DNA of 64,000 bases, taken from the NCBI RefSeq assembly GCF_026212465.1, contig NC_080053.1, forward strand, positions 16,940,115 to 17,004,114. The letters are read 5' to 3'. A program made the position numbers and the translations under genes. The stretch's first letter is position 1, and the number at the start of each line of letters is the position of its first letter. Positions 1-14,600 of this stretch are shown here, piece by piece. The notes under the pieces were generated by a model, which made no database searches, was not told the origin of the DNA, and saw nothing but the letters and a program-made list of their open reading frames with translations. Origin of the DNA: Amaranthus tricolor (taxonomy: Eukaryota; Streptophyta; Magnoliopsida; Caryophyllales; Amaranthaceae).

Positions 1-56
1 TAAAGTGCTTATAGAAATTAAAGGTATTCTCTTCCACCATATCATGTAATTAAAAT

Positions 57-584
57 GGAAAATTCTACGTGGTAACCCTGAAGAATTGGGTTTTCCACGT
101 GATAACCAAAGCTTTATCAAAATCCACTTGGTAACCCTGAGGTTTACCAAAATTCTTTCTCCATGACCTTTTAAATAGAAAATGTTTGAAAACATTAATT
201 ACAAAGCTTAAACCTTACTATACGCTTATTTATTCGTTTCACCTGATCAAATTGCATCAGTTTCATAGATTTTCCCTAAAACATAAACCCTAACTTTATC
301 ATCATTCCTCCAAATCACATTTCCCCCTCAAATGCAAACCCTAGTTTTTTTCAATACGCTTCTACTATCAAATTATGAAATTGATGCATTTTGATATAGT
401 GAAATGAATAAATAGGCGTACAACACGGTTTAAGCTTTGTAATTAACGTTTTCAAACATTTTTAGTGTAAAAAGGTCATAGAGAAAAAATTTTATAAACC
501 TCACGGTTACCGCGTGGATTTTTCAAAAGCTTTGGTTACCACGTGAAAAACCCAATACCTTAGGGTTACCACGTGGAATTTCCC
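57..584. mobile_element. MULE-type MITE with long terminal inverted repeats
   Basis: The two ends are long imperfect inverted repeats (over 100 bp each). The left starts GGAAAATTCTACGTGG; the right, reverse-complemented, starts GGGAAATTCCACGTGG. The element is flanked by an exact 9-bp direct repeat, AATTAAAAT, at 48-56 and 585-593. A 9-bp duplication and long inverted repeats are typical of Mutator-like elements. No coding capacity is seen, so it is non-autonomous. Similar terminal sequence recurs at 25260-25407. Confidence 0.8.
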
Positions 585-940
585 AATTAAAATTTATATA
601 ATGTTTTATAGTGCCCAATGCATCTACCGAAGCATATATTAAAATCATAAACATGAAATCATTTAAAATTATCATATTTGCTTTTGACTTTTTAATTGGT
701 TAAGAGCCATAAAAGAAAATAAATAAATAATTTTTAACTCAAAATTCAATGTCTTTTCACTTTTTAACCCAATATTTCTCTAATAAATAGCTAATGACTG
801 ATAGCTAATTTAAACATCTCTATAATAGATATTAGATAGGTTAAATAGTAGGCAAATCAACTATTCCTTCCAACTAGAGCAAATCAACTTTATTTATTTT
901 TCATCAAATATGCTTTGATTTTATCTTTGGTCATGAGTCA
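585..940. other. AT-rich spacer, nothing recognised
   Basis: AT-rich intergenic DNA between the MITE and the duplicated promoter segment. I see no gene, RNA or repeat structure here. Confidence 0.5.
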
Positions 941-952
941 TGACGTACGCTA

Positions 953-1935
953 TTTCATTATTATTTATCTATACACTAAACTTATTTTTTAATTTCATTT
1001 ACATATTTTTCTTTTACTTTTCTATAAAATAGTACCATTTTACCTACATTTATTGGTTTGCTCATCAATTACTTATAGAACAAATTTAATAGGACAAAAA
1101 CTAGTAACCACATTGAAGTTGTTGATAACACTAGATTCACAAGTTCATATCAATATCACCCCTGGCCCTAGCTATCTCATAAACCCATAATAGCACGCAT
1201 AACTTTCATCTACACATTAAACTTACTTTTTCATTTCTTTTGTACATTTCTTTTACTTTACCCTAAAATATCATTCTATCAATTTTCTTAGTTTGCTTAA
1301 AGGGCAATTTTGGGGGTGTGGGGGGTGCCCATACTAATGAGGTATAGTAATTGGTTGGTGTGTTACTTAACATATCAATGGTCATATGTTTAATTCTTAT
1401 AAATTATAAATTTTTTCTCTTTTTTTCTTTTTTCTCTTTTCATAGAGACTATTTAACTTTCAAATATTTTTTCTAATATCATTTAATTTTTATCACCAAT
1501 TTAATTTATAAAATTAACATTTTTATTTCTTAATTTTTTAATTCTTCAAACTTTTACACTTTTATTATTAGCCATCAATATATCTATTACTTTTCTCTCT
1601 TCCTTTTTAATAAATCAGTATTAATAAAATTAGAAATTGTTTTGAGTTTTTATTTAATTTTAGTACTTACAATAAAAAAATTTTTGAATTTTTTTATTTT
1701 AGTTTAAGAAAATATCTCCTTTTCATAATAAAGGGTCTCACTTTTAAAAATTTATGAAAAATAAATAGAATTTTGAAATTATTTACTCTGCTTCTGTTTA
1801 CTTATCAACTCCGTATGAAGCAAAGTTAGTAGGACAAAAAATAGTAACAACATAGAAGTATGTAGTTGATAACACAAGAATCACAAGTTCACATCAACAT
1901 GACCACTATCTCATGAACCAAAAATACCACATGAT
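953..1935. repeat. Diverged tandem duplication upstream of the WAT1-type gene, second copy split
   Basis: A segment of about 250 bp (953-1200) is repeated. Its first half recurs at about 1203-1300 and its second half at about 1797-1935. Shared landmarks are a TACACTAAACTTA / TACACATTAAACTTA block, and later GTAGGACAAAAAATAGTAAC-type and ATCACAAGTTCACATCAA-type blocks. The halves of the second copy are separated by about 500 bp of unrelated sequence (1300-1796), so that piece was probably inserted after the duplication. Confidence 0.6.
1300..1796 (+). mobile_element. SINE-like insert in the duplicated promoter segment
   Basis: This piece separates the two halves of a duplicated segment. Its head (about 1310-1410) resembles a tRNA-derived SINE: GTAATTGGTTGGTGTG looks like an A box, and TGGTCATATGTTTAATTC is a B-box-like stretch (compare the GGTTCGAATC type). 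The rest is T-rich and low complexity. Target-site duplications were not resolved. It could instead be an unrelated insertion. Confidence 0.4.
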
Positions 1936-2106
1936 TACACAATCATATTGCCCATCACCACATCCCATGCAAAACTCCTGGTATATTAATAAAATCTCAC
2001 CCTTTTTTACAGTTAAGCATCTCTATATTTTGGCGTTATTCTTACATCATCAAATTATTAAAGTTTATTGTTACTTAAAAACCTCAAATTCTCCTCCTAA
2101 AACCCT

Positions 2107-2118
2107 CCTATATATATT
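2107..2118 (+). promoter_or_regulatory. Probable TATA box of the WAT1-type gene
   Basis: CCTATATATATT lies about 125 bp upstream of the start codon at 2244, with a CA-rich possible start region just downstream (2125-2145). A second TATA-like stretch, TTTATAAAGG, lies near 2170, so the exact start of transcription is uncertain. Confidence 0.5.
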
Positions 2119-2243
2119 CTAACTCATAACAAACACATTCTTCATTCTCCTAGCTTGCTTCTTCTTCCTTTTATAAAGGGGAGAGAGTTTTAGCTTAGGA
2201 AGTTAATTAATTTGTGTTATGCACAAAAGAATAAATATAGAAA

Positions 2244-2474
2244 ATGGGAAGAAATGAGTTGTTGCCATTTATAGCAATGGTGATAGTGCAAATAGGGTAT
2301 GCTGGGATGAATATAAGCTCCAAGGTTGCTATGGATTCTGGCATGGCTCCTCTTGTTCTTGTTGCTTACCGTCAGCTTTTTGCTACTCTTGCTATTCTTC
2401 CTTTTGCTTATTTCCTCGAAAGGTATTACTCAATCCCTTTCAACCTACTACCCGTTTCCTTTATTTTTTATGAT

Positions 2475-2513
<39 letters not shown>

Positions 2514-2537
2514 CATACAAAGCAAATTAAACAAACA

Positions 2538-2627
<90 letters not shown>

Positions 2628-5600
2628 TCTCGAATAGAATTTACAAATTTGAATTTTAATGCCAAATTTTGATTATAATTTCCCATTGATCTATATGAAA
2701 GAACATATTTATGTGAAATCTTAATAGATTCGTCACAATATATATTTTTTAAATTTAACTTTTTAAAATTTAAGAAATTAATAATTAAAATTATTTGACT
2801 TTTAAATTTACATTGAAATACACGAAAAAAGAAATGAGAAGAATAAATGAAAATAAATGGATTATGATTTAATATTCAAATAAGGTACAAGCTATTGATG
2901 AGCTACTCATAAGTCATAATGAGTTTTTTACATTCGGTAGTCCGAACAGAGTTTAATTACAAGACTTTTGAAGTTACTTTATAACTCCACAATTTATAAC
3001 TTTTTTTTGAAATTTATTGATATGTTGGAAAGATGTATAATTATTTTAGATGTAAATAATGGAAATTAGTTATTTTTACCCATTTTATAGTTTATTTGTA
3101 TGAGGTGACAATTGGTAGATAGATAATTAATTGATAATTATATATGTTTTTGATAAATAGTTGGTGAATAATATATACGTATACTTTTTATATCCTTAAT
3201 GCACCTTAGGTAACCAGTTTATCTTCTGCGTAAAAATTTTTTTTCCCTAAAGAACGAAATTGTAATATTTTCATGTGGAAAAAAAGTACATAATTGTAAT
3301 ATTTTCATGTACGAAATATGAGAAGAACAAGAGAAAACAGAATAAATACATCTCTAAGAGTTATATATATCATTATCTTTCATATTATTAACAATTATGT
3401 TTTGAAAAATGATATCGATTAGAATTATGTGTAAGAAACTTAAGTACAAACATATTATTTAACACTATATAAGGGATATTAGTTAAATAGATTAACTAAT
3501 AAGTTTATGTAGTATCATATATTCACAACTCAATTATCTTTTGTATAAATTAGTCAATGCTTATATGTAATTTGGGATTACATGTCACTCTTTATATATT
3601 ATACTTATACTATAATCTCAAAATATCAAAGTGATTGATGAGTATAACTATAAGATGCGATTAGACCATTTTACTAAGCAAATCGTTTATTGGTGGTGAA
3701 TCAAAGATGAAATAAAGGTTTAAATAGACGAAAAAACTTACTTAATTTAATGGGTTAAATTATTTATTTTAAATTTTTATTAAGGGTACTGATATTTATA
3801 GTCTTTAGGGTTGTACATAAAAATTAACAGATTATCTTTATTATCAATCTTTTTAATTTTTCAAGAGAATCTTATCTAGAAATAATTAATTATTTATATA
3901 ATTATTTTAACTTTTCAAGAAAAAATAAATGAAAAACTAATAAAATATAATTAAATTCTTATGTTTTCAAACCAATATTAACATTAAGTTACATAAATTA
4001 AACACAAGATTCTTTTTTTATAGGGTTGTATAGATCATTTCCTTTACTAATAGTGGTTAGCTTATATAGTAGATAAATATAATTAAACTCGAAATAGTGG
4101 GAGATTAAAACAAAGACAAATACACTTAGCAGGCTAACATAAATCAGCTAGTCTCTTGAGAGACCATCTCTTTGAGAGACGAATCTCAAGTCCAATTCAT
4201 TATAGATTAATGTCTACTTACCGTATTCTTAATACTTACTTACATTATTCTTAATACTTATTTATCGTATCTTGAATACCTACTTTTAAAAAATATATAT
4301 AATAACTCGAATCAATTAAAAATGATCTCTCACACCGTCTCTCAGAACAATTTGTGAACATAAATAGCAATATGGTAATTAAATTTGAGAACAGCTGTTA
4401 GAGAGATATAATCGAGGTTCCAACTAAGCCAAATTATATGGTAGACTGTCAATTGGTTGACTGCTGTCATGCAAATAAAAGTAATTGTCTTTCTGATTAA
4501 TGAATGAATGGCTTTTAAGTTTTATGCATGCCTCTTTTGTTCCTTTCCCACGTTTCTCATCTTTCCAATATTACAACTTTTTGCCCATTTCATTCTTTCG
4601 TGGATTACTATCTTGTTTCGTATTTCTCTTCTTTTCTAACTAAATTTTTTGTTTTTCATTAATTATTAGTGTACTTTTACATAACAAATTATTGGAGACT
4701 TTCCCAAATTAAATTTATGTTCAATTTTCTTACTATGTAAAACTATAAATTGTTTTAGCTAGCTTTTTCAAAATTAAAAGGACATAATAATCCAAAAACA
4801 ATTCTACCTAAATGATACTCAAGAAAATATAAGGTTTATTGCCATACTTTGAGATTTCATTCCCTTTTCGGCCCGTTTGGTTGATGGTAATGAAGTAATG
4901 GGAATGAAATGTTATAATGGTAATAGTAATGAAGGAATGGATATGAGAATTGGTAATGAAAATTCTTTTATTTGGTGTGCATGACTAAAGAATGGTAATT
5001 GAAGATAATATTCCATTGATTGCATTTGGTTGTTAGTAATAAAAAATGGTAATAACTCTTAGTTTTATTATTGTATATTTGTATCTAAAAACATTATTGT
5101 ATCTAAATTATTCTATCTAATGATTCTTTTTTTAATAATAATATTTTTTTGGATAATTACATATATTACCTTTTTTTTCTTCATTATTTTTTTCTTCAGC
5201 TCGAAACAACATTACCTTATTTTATTACTACAGTAATACTTCATTACCATTACAGCCTAATACCAGGTTGTTTGATGGTAATAAAAATGGCCCTTTTTGG
5301 TAATTTCATTACCTTATTTTATTACCATCTATTACCATTGAAGGCATCCAAACAACCAAATTTTTTATTACTTAATTTTATTACCATTACCACCCTCTAA
5401 TACCATGCACGGACCCTTTATCCTTTAGGAAAATCTACGAATTATTGTGATATGATTATGTATGTGTCAAGCACAATATATGTGATCGTCTTAACTCTTA
5501 TTTATATGGTGTCATGGATCAAATTAATATGTATAAGTTATGCTTACTTAACAAAATTTTTATGCAGAGAAAAGTGGCCTAAGATTACTAGACAAATTCT

Positions 5601-8600
5601 CTTTCAAGTTTTCTTATGTTCTCTTTTTGGGTAAGTAAACAAATATTTATAGAAATATACATTGAGATTTTAGCATTATTTATCATTTTATTAATGATAA
5701 ATAGTGGACTTACTTAGTCACATGATTATGTCTCTGTCAATGTTAGCTAAAACGAAATTTAAATCGATACGAGAAACAGAAACGAAAATGAGAAGCGTTA
5801 ATTTTAGAGTTTCAAAAACATGAAATTTAGGTACAATTTAATTTTACAAAAAAAGAGTAAAAGAGGTAAGGAAAGAAAATGAACAAAAGAAAATAACAAG
5901 AAAAAGAAAAGAAAAGAAGGGCTTTGATATAATTGTTGACGCTCTATAAATTTAGAGAATAAATTTAGAGCATAGTGTAGAATTTACTAACATTTCACCA
6001 ACGTACTTGTCTATTTCATTGCGATCTCCTCAATGATGAGGATATTAATCTGCTTTCTTTCCCACTCTCCCCAGACCATGCCTCATGCATAACTCATTGA
6101 GATGATGACGACTTGTCTATTCCCATACATTAAAATTATTTTTCTTCAATTTATGTACATGAAAGATAAAATTGGAAAAATATAAGTTGACGCTGAAATA
6201 ATTATTATTTTCTTTTAGAAACTAATATGTACTCATATAATAGTGAGTTAATGTAAGATGAATCGCATAATACTCAAACACTATGTTTAATTTGGATGAA
6301 AAGAGATGAATTAAGAAAAAAGGAGAGAGAAATAGAGTGATGCCCTCATTTGAATATCAATAGGGAAAGGGGATAGACTTGAAAGGAAAAGAATTGAAGA
6401 ACATAAGTCTCTTACATTTTGTGTTAAACAACTCATTTCTATTTTTTTTTCTTTCCTTTCCTTCCCAACCCTCTCATTCATTCCCTCCTAAAAAGTAAAA
6501 TGTTATCCAAACGTGTAAATGTTAAAGTAATATATATTTGTACACATCATTTTATTAAGAATATATATTGGTTCTAATTTGTTTTTTATATGATCACAGG
6601 GCAACCTTAAATCAAATATTTTATTTCATTGGGCTCAAGGAAACCACTGCAACCATCGCTTGTGCACTGAATAACATGCTTCCAGCACTCACCTTCCTCT
6701 TCGCTATTCCTTTTGGGTAATTCATTACTTCTCTTTTTTCTTTTTCTAATGGTTTTGGCATCTACTTACTTTCGACTTATAATCAACTATAGTATACATC
6801 TAAATAATTTATTAAATAATGTATATCTTTTTATGTGAAATTGCAATTAATATTTATTATAAAATTAATTAAAACATCTCTTTGTTATTATAAGAATAAA
6901 ATTACTTACATTCGATCCTAAGACTTTGTTAGATTGTAGACCATAGTTTAAACATGTTGAAAATAATACTAAACGTGATATAAGTAATAATGATTAAGGT
7001 AAAGAATTGCAAACTCTAAATGTAAATAGTGATAACCTATGGTACAATTACTTTTTCAAGAAGGATAAACTAATCCAAACTACTTTTCCGTAACAAATGG
7101 CTACGGTCAATATATTACAATTTGTACAAAATTTCATTAAAAAATTATACATTTGTTAAATATATTAGCAAAAAATACTATGGCCCTCCATTTTTAAATA
7201 TTTTTAGTTACTATAATTAATTTTGAGACTAGTTCCATGATTAAAATCTTGGGTCCGACACTCCTAACAATAAGTTTCATTTCTTGGATGTTGATGAATA
7301 GCTTAGAAGCAATTGGAATCAAGAAGAGGGGAGGACAAGTAAAAATACTAGGAACAATAGTGTGCATTGGTGGAGCTATGCTACTTTCATTTTACCATGG
7401 ACATCTTATTGACATACAACAACCCAAAATCAAGTGGCATTACACTCATGATAATACCACAAATAGAGCTAATAATGGTTCAAGTAGTCACTACAATTTC
7501 TTGTTAGGACCTCTTCTTGTCCTTGCTAGCAACCTTGCTATGGCTATTTGGTTTATAATCCAAGTAAGTTCTTATCATATCATATAATACTATATATATT
7601 TACATTGTTCTAATTTTTCAAATATTGAAAAATATTGATAGGCAAAGTTGAGCGAGAATTTCGAGGCTCCTTATACAAGTTCAGCATTGATGTGTTTCAT
7701 GGCAACAATCCAATGTGTTTTCATTGCAGCTTGTACAAACAACAAAGTCTCTGATTGGTCTTTAAGCTCTTACATTAGGATGATCGCTAGTATTTATGCG
7801 GTATATATTAATTAAAGTATTTATAAATGTTTCACTACTATTTACTACAAAATGTTAATTCTAAATTCTAATATATCAATGGGAATTAATAGGGTGTTGT
7901 GGGCTCAGGCATAGCTGTTTGCCTAATGTCATGGACAATTCAAAGAAAAGGGCCATTGTATGTTTCGGTGTTTAGTCCCTTATTGCTGGTGATTGTAGCA
8001 TTACTTAGTTGGGCCTTGAGCATGGAGAAACTCTACATTGGAACGTAAGTCGCGAACTAATTCTCTTTTGGATATGACATCTTTTTGTTAGTGATAGACT
8101 GATAGTTAACATACTTTGTCCTTTTAATACAAGTGTAATATTTAATGAAAAAAAATTAAATTGTACGGATGATATTAGAGTCATAGTCATAGTTATCAAT
8201 TCAATATTTTGCTTAGGGGGTGGAGAGAGTGGGAGGTAACGAACAATCCATACTCTTACTCTCTCTATAAAGAGGTGTAATTCATGCAAGTCAATCTTGA
8301 TTGTGTTCCTCCCACGTTCTCTTTGGTCTACCTTGGCTCATCTTACCCTCCACTATGAGGCTTTCCAACATCCTCACGGGTGCGTCGATAGTCTTTAATT
8401 TCACATGTCCAAACCCTGACCTGTCTCTTAACTTTTTATTCCTAATTTGATTCATCTCTCTCTGTGTGTGTCAACACATCCACCTCAGAATTCCCATCTC
8501 TAGTATTTGTTCGAAGGACTTCTTAACACTAGACTAAAAGGTAAACACTACGTGGTTTGCTATCAAAAGCCTTCTCCGAATTGATAAACACCATATGAAA

Positions 8601-11600
8601 ATCGTTTTTCTCTCTATATACTTCTCCGTCAACCTCCTTAAAACGTTGATAAGCTTAGTAGTTGATCTCCCTAGCATAAAGTCGAATTGGTTCTCTCTGA
8701 TCAATGAGTATTGTCTATGCTCCTCTATTTTACTTTTTCCCACAATTTCATTGTGGCTAAGAAGTTTTATCCCTCTATAAATCTGTATGCCTGCGCACCG
8801 CCTTTTTTTAAAGGAAAAATTACCTAGAATAATCCAACATTTTCATGATTTTTCCTACAATAATCCCACCTATTGATTAACCATGAATAATCCCAACTTT
8901 ATGGGGTATTTTCCTAGAGTAAACTTGGGTAGTCGAATGACTTGCTATAGTAGATAATTAAGCAAAAACGTAAACTAAAAATTAATATAAAATTAGAGAA
9001 AAGTTTTGAAAATTTACATAAAAATTCTAAAAAAGTTCTAAATTTTTTTTTTACATTTTCTCGACAATTTATTTCAATTTATCTTTTTTTTAAAAAATAA
9101 AACTTTCTATAGCAGGTCATCCGGTTACCCAAGTTTACTCTAGGCAAATACCTTATAAAGTTGGGATTATTCATGTTAATCAATAGGTGAGATTATTGTA
9201 GGAAAATCATAAAAATATTGCATTATTCTAGGAAATTTTTCTTTTTTTAAATCAGAATAAGTGTGTTGCTCCTCTTTCCTTATTGTTTTTTATATGTTCT
9301 TAGGATGACATTGAAAAGGTTAGTCATACACCAAATGCCTTGTTCTCTCAAACACCTCTACACCTCCATAGGGATGTTTTCAAGTTCGACTACTTTGGCT
9401 CTCCTTACTTTTCCTACTTCCTTCGTAGTTATCTCATTGCCTAGGCCAAAATGAGAAGGATGACTAAAAATAGAAAATAAAGAATTAGTCCTCTAATTTT
9501 AGTGGTAATATTTACTCTACTGATATGGATGAAGAATATTTTCCTCGTCCTCCCCTAATGTAAGATGATCATCTCATTTTTTTTGTTCATTATCCTCCTA
9601 GCTCATATATTATATATCTTCCCTTTTTATATCCATTTCTTTTTACATTCATATTTATAGTTTGATTTTTATTTTCCTTTAAATATTAACTTTAAATACA
9701 AGCATGCCCTAATCTATATCTAGTGGCTCTAATATATGTGAGAGATATTTACAAATGTGACTCATCTTGACCCTTATTTGCATCATTTAATATAATAGTG
9801 TCACAAAGAAAAATCTTATATAAATTCAATCAAAAACTTTTTGTACACATTCCATATAACTTTATAAACTGTTAGTTGGTTTTTTTTGCTATCTATGTCA
9901 AGGTCTGTTAAACAAAGTCACCAACCACTAATCTATTATTAATGCATAAATTAGTCAAAAATTTAAAAATAAGAGTGGTTAAATTCTACTCCTATCACCC
10001 TCTCCCTATTAAGCTAAGTGTAAAAACTTTAATTACTTGCCAACCTTTGTTGAATTTTGGAGCATTTCTAGTAGTATAAATAGGTGCTCATCACTTGTAT
10101 TTTTCTCATCCCACCACAACATCCTTGAGTGGTAAAGTAAAAGTGAGAGCAATATTTTAGAGTGAGTTATTGTAAGAATAATAGTGAGCTACTACAATAT
10201 AGTAATAATATATATTGTAATCTTATATATTTCTAGTGCTATTATTATTACTTTAAGCATCAGTTGTTCAATACTACTCTAAATTTTGTTGTCCACATTA
10301 TTATTTTGTTATCCCTTCCACATAAATATACCTAAAATTCTCTAAAATTAGTATCAGAGCCAAACGGTCTATTGTGAGACTCACTTTGGTAAATTATCAG
10401 TCAGTAACTGGTAAAAATTAGTCAAAATAATTTTGGCTACCCGAGTGATCAAGTGATCACATTGAAATTCCATCTGTGTGCAATCTGGAATTGTGAAGTT
10501 TTTGGTGAGAGACCAAACTTACTTATTACGTGAGAGACGTAACTAAGTCATATATGCCGAATATTGCGAGTACATCTGGTAATATTGAGAAACTCAACAA
10601 TAATAATTACAGTACGTGGAGCATACGTATGCAATTTTATTTGTTGAGTCAAGACCTTTGGGGTATAGTCGGTGGTGGTGATACCACTGTACCAACTAAT
10701 GTAAAAGAGTCAAAGAAGTGGAAGATTAAAGTCGGAAAGGCGATGTACGTGTTGGCAGCAACTGTAGAAGAAAAATTGTTGCACCGCATCAAGGATGCAA
10801 AGACACCCAAGGAGGCATGGGACACATTGTCAGGGTTGTTCTCAAAGAAGAACGATGCTTAACTCCAGATACTAGAAAACGAATTAATGTCGATCCAACA
10901 AAAGAAATAGACGATGAACAAATATTTCACTAAAGTCAAGACTTTGTGTGAGCAAATCACAAACTTGGATCCGGAGAATCCGATCACGGAGACTAAGATG
11001 CGAAGGATCATTGTGCACGGCTTGAAGTCAAGTCTTAATGGTCTTGTCACGGCCATCCGAGGTTGGGCTACAACACCAACTCTAATCGAGTTTGAAAATG
11101 TGTTAGCTAATAAGGAAGCTCTAAATAATCAAATGTCCGGAGTTTCTATCAAAGATGAAGAGACTGCTCTATTTGGAAACAAAAATCCAAATAAGAGTGG
11201 CGAGAAGATTGCTCAGTCGAGTAATCCATTACCTGACAAGTCAAATCAAAAGTGATGAGGATTTTGAGAAGGACGAAGAAAAGGAGGCTTCCATCAAGGG
11301 GGAGCTCGAGATCAACAAGAAAATCAGAATAAAGATAAGACCCGACACGACGAGAGGTTGTGTGCTACAAGTGTAGTAAAGGGGGACATTATGCTCGAGA
11401 ATGCTGGTCTAAGTCAGTAGAATGGAATGCTACAACTTCGGTAGAGCCAGAAAGCCAAAGCGAAAAAGAATGGGATTTTCAAGCTTCATATATAGTTGAA
11501 GAGTCTAGTTCAAAATGTGAACTAGATGTGGAAGAACAGTCTTTCGACATGATGGTTGTGTCAACCTGCAACACCGAGGCAAAGGAAATTGCATTTGCCA

Positions 11601-14600
11601 CAACAAATGATAAGATGATCAACTACAAGGATGATTGGATCATCGACTCTGGTTGTTCGAATCACATGACTGAAGATAAAGAAAAGTTTGTGAGTATGTC
11701 CGAGTATAAGCGTGGTCGAGTTGTTATTACAGCAAACAACTCAGAGTTGCCAATTACTCATATTGGCAAAGCGGTTATAACTTCGCAATTTAGCAACAAG
11801 CAAGTTCGGCTGGATAATGTCTACCATGTTCTAGGTATGACAAAGAATTTATTGTCAGTATCACAACTGATTGCCTCAAGAAACTATGTGCTCTTTGGAC
11901 CTCGAGATGTAAAGGTGTACCAGAATTTGGAGGATAATTCAACACCGATATTAGAGGAACAACGTTTGGAATCTATCTATGTAATGTCTGTTCAAACAGC
12001 ATATGTAGACAAGACAAGGAAAAATCAAACAACTGACTTGTGGCTTGCACGCTTGGCTCACGTGAGCTATAACAAGCTAAAAGTGATGATGAAGAAACCG
12101 ATGCTCAAGGGTCTTTCTGAATTGTATGTCAAGGAAGATATAATTTGTGTAGGATGTCAATTCGGTAAAGCACACAAGCTACCATATGAAGACTCAAAGT
12201 TTAAGTCTCAGGCACCACTAAAACTTATTCACTCAGACGTTTTTGGGCCAGTCAAGCAATATTCAGTAAATGACCTACGATATATGATCACCTTCATAGA
12301 TGATTATTCTAAATATATCTGGGTATAATTCATGAAGGAGAAATCAGAAGCATTCAGCAAGTTCCAGCAGTTCAGGAAGCAGTGAAAAAAGGTGGTAGAA
12401 AAGGGCAATGTCTAAGAACAGACAATGGGGGAGAATATACATCAGCTGAATTCTCTCAGTATTTGCAAGATTGCAAAATACGACGCCAGCTCACTTGTCC
12501 AAACACTCCACATCAAAATGGAGTAGTAGGGAGAAAGAATCGACACCCAGCAGAGACATGTAGAAGCATGCTACATGCGAAAAACGTGCCACCACATTTT
12601 TGGGTTGAATGTATGAAAACAACACATGTGACAAATAGGCTACCACAAGCGAGGCTAGAGTTTATCTCATTGTACGAGAAGTTGTGGAAGATGAAGCCAG
12701 TGGTGAGCCATTTTTGAGTTTTCGGATATGTATGCTATGTTCGTTCCCGAGCACCTACGCAACAAATTTGACAAGAAGGCCATAAGATGTATCTTTGTAG
12801 GATATGATGATCAAAGGAAAGGTTGGAATGTTGTGATCCAACTACAAATAAGTGTCACATATCAAGAAATGTGGTGTTTGAGGAAGCATCTTCTTGGTGG
12901 TCACCACAAGTTATATTATTGCTAGACTAAAAGGAGATCGAGGAAAAGCTTCAAGAGAAAATAGAGGATCAGTCTACTTAAGATGGTGATCTAAAAGGTG
13001 AAAGTTCACAAACTTCACCAAAAGCAAAAGAGAAAAGTCCATGGAGCACACGAATAGATCATAGAAGTTCTAAAGAAGAAAGGCCAAGTCAGATAGAAGA
13101 TCTCAAAGAAGAGGAACCTAGTTTAGTCCTGCGTAGATCGATTATACCTTGAAAGCCTAATCCATAATATGCTGATTCTGCAATGGTTGAGGATGTCAAA
13201 GAGCTAACTAGCTATGATGAAGCAGCTCGAAGCAAAGATTGGAGGAAAGCTATGGAGGAGGAAATTCAAGCTCTACACCAAAATAATACTTGGGAGTTAG
13301 TAACAATGCCCAAGGATGTTCAACCTATTTTCTGTAAATGGGTGTACAAGGTGAAGACTAAACCCGATGGTTCCATTAAAAGGTACAAAGCACGACTGGT
13401 AGCTCGAGGATTTTCTTAGCAATATGGGTTAGACTATGATGAAACCTTTAGTCCAGTGGCAAAGATTACTACAATATGTGTTTTTACTAGCACTTGCGGC
13501 TAGTCACTCTTGGAAGCTTTGGCAAAATGGATGTTAAGAACGCATTTTTACAAAGTGAACTGGATAGAGATATCTACATGGATCAACCTAAAGGGTTTGA
13601 GAGTCAATCTCATCCAAACTATGTGTGCAAGCAGAAGAAGGCGCTTTATGATTTGAAGCAAACACCACGAGTATGGTATGGAAAATAGCAAAATTCTTAC
13701 TACAAAGTGGTTACTCAGTTGCACCAGCTGATTCAAGTTTGTTTGTAAAAGCTTAAGATGAAAAGTTGGCGATAGTTCTTGTTTATGTTGATGATCTCAT
13801 CATTATTGGAGATGATGAATAGGAGATCCAACAGACAAAATCAAATCTCTCAGTTTGATTTCATATGAAAGAGCTTGGAGAATTGAAGCATTTTCTTGGT
13901 CTAGAAGTGGAGCAACCAATGATGGGATCTTTCTTCGCCAATATAAATATGCCTAAGATCTTTTGGATAAATATGAAATGTTTGACTGCAAGCCTATCTC
14001 AACTCCAATGGAGGTCAATGCAAAACTATGTTCGACAATAGGCAAGGAATTAGAAGACGTGACAATGTATAGACAATTAGTAGGAAGTCTAATCTTTCTC
14101 ACGCTAACCCGACCAGATATTACCTATGCAGTTAGTGTGATTAGTCAGTTCATGCAGAAACCAAAAAAACCTCACCTAGAAGCTATAAAACAAATATTGA
14201 GGTATGTCAAAGGAAGTATTGATTATGGTATCCTTTACCGTAATGATAGAAAATTTGAAGTTGCTAGGGATTATGCTAAAGATCTTGATACACGTCGATC
14301 AACTACTAGTTATGTGTTCAAGCTGGGTTCTGGAGCAGTTTCATGGTGTAGTAAGAGACAACCAACAATGTCATTGTCAAGTACGGAAGCAGAGTACCGA
14401 GCATCAGCGATGGCAACACAATAATGTTTATGGCTCACCCAGCTACAAAAGGATTTGCATCAGCCTATTGACTATGGTGTCAAGTTAAGTTGCGATAATT
14501 AATTAGCTATACGACTAGTTGAAAATCTAGTGTTTTATGCTAGGACTAAGCACATGGGGGTACATTATCACTTTCTTCGAGAAAAGGTTCTACGAGGTGA

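Noticed and set aside
2326..2672. Protein frames running through the poly-T and (AT)n tracts after exon 1
   Set aside because: They read Phe runs and Tyr-Ile repeats from low-complexity DNA past a good donor site at 2423; the real exon stops at 2422.
6280..6520. Another Tourist-like MITE in intron 2 of the WAT1-type gene
   Set aside because: TTTAATTTGGATGAAAAG and TTATCCAAACGTG hint at inverted ends, but the arms pair poorly and no TTA duplication was found.
7237..7301. In-frame ATG upstream of exon 4 as an alternative start of the WAT1-type gene
   Set aside because: The exon joins cleanly from the AG at 7300-7301 in the phase left by exon 3; the upstream part has no family match.
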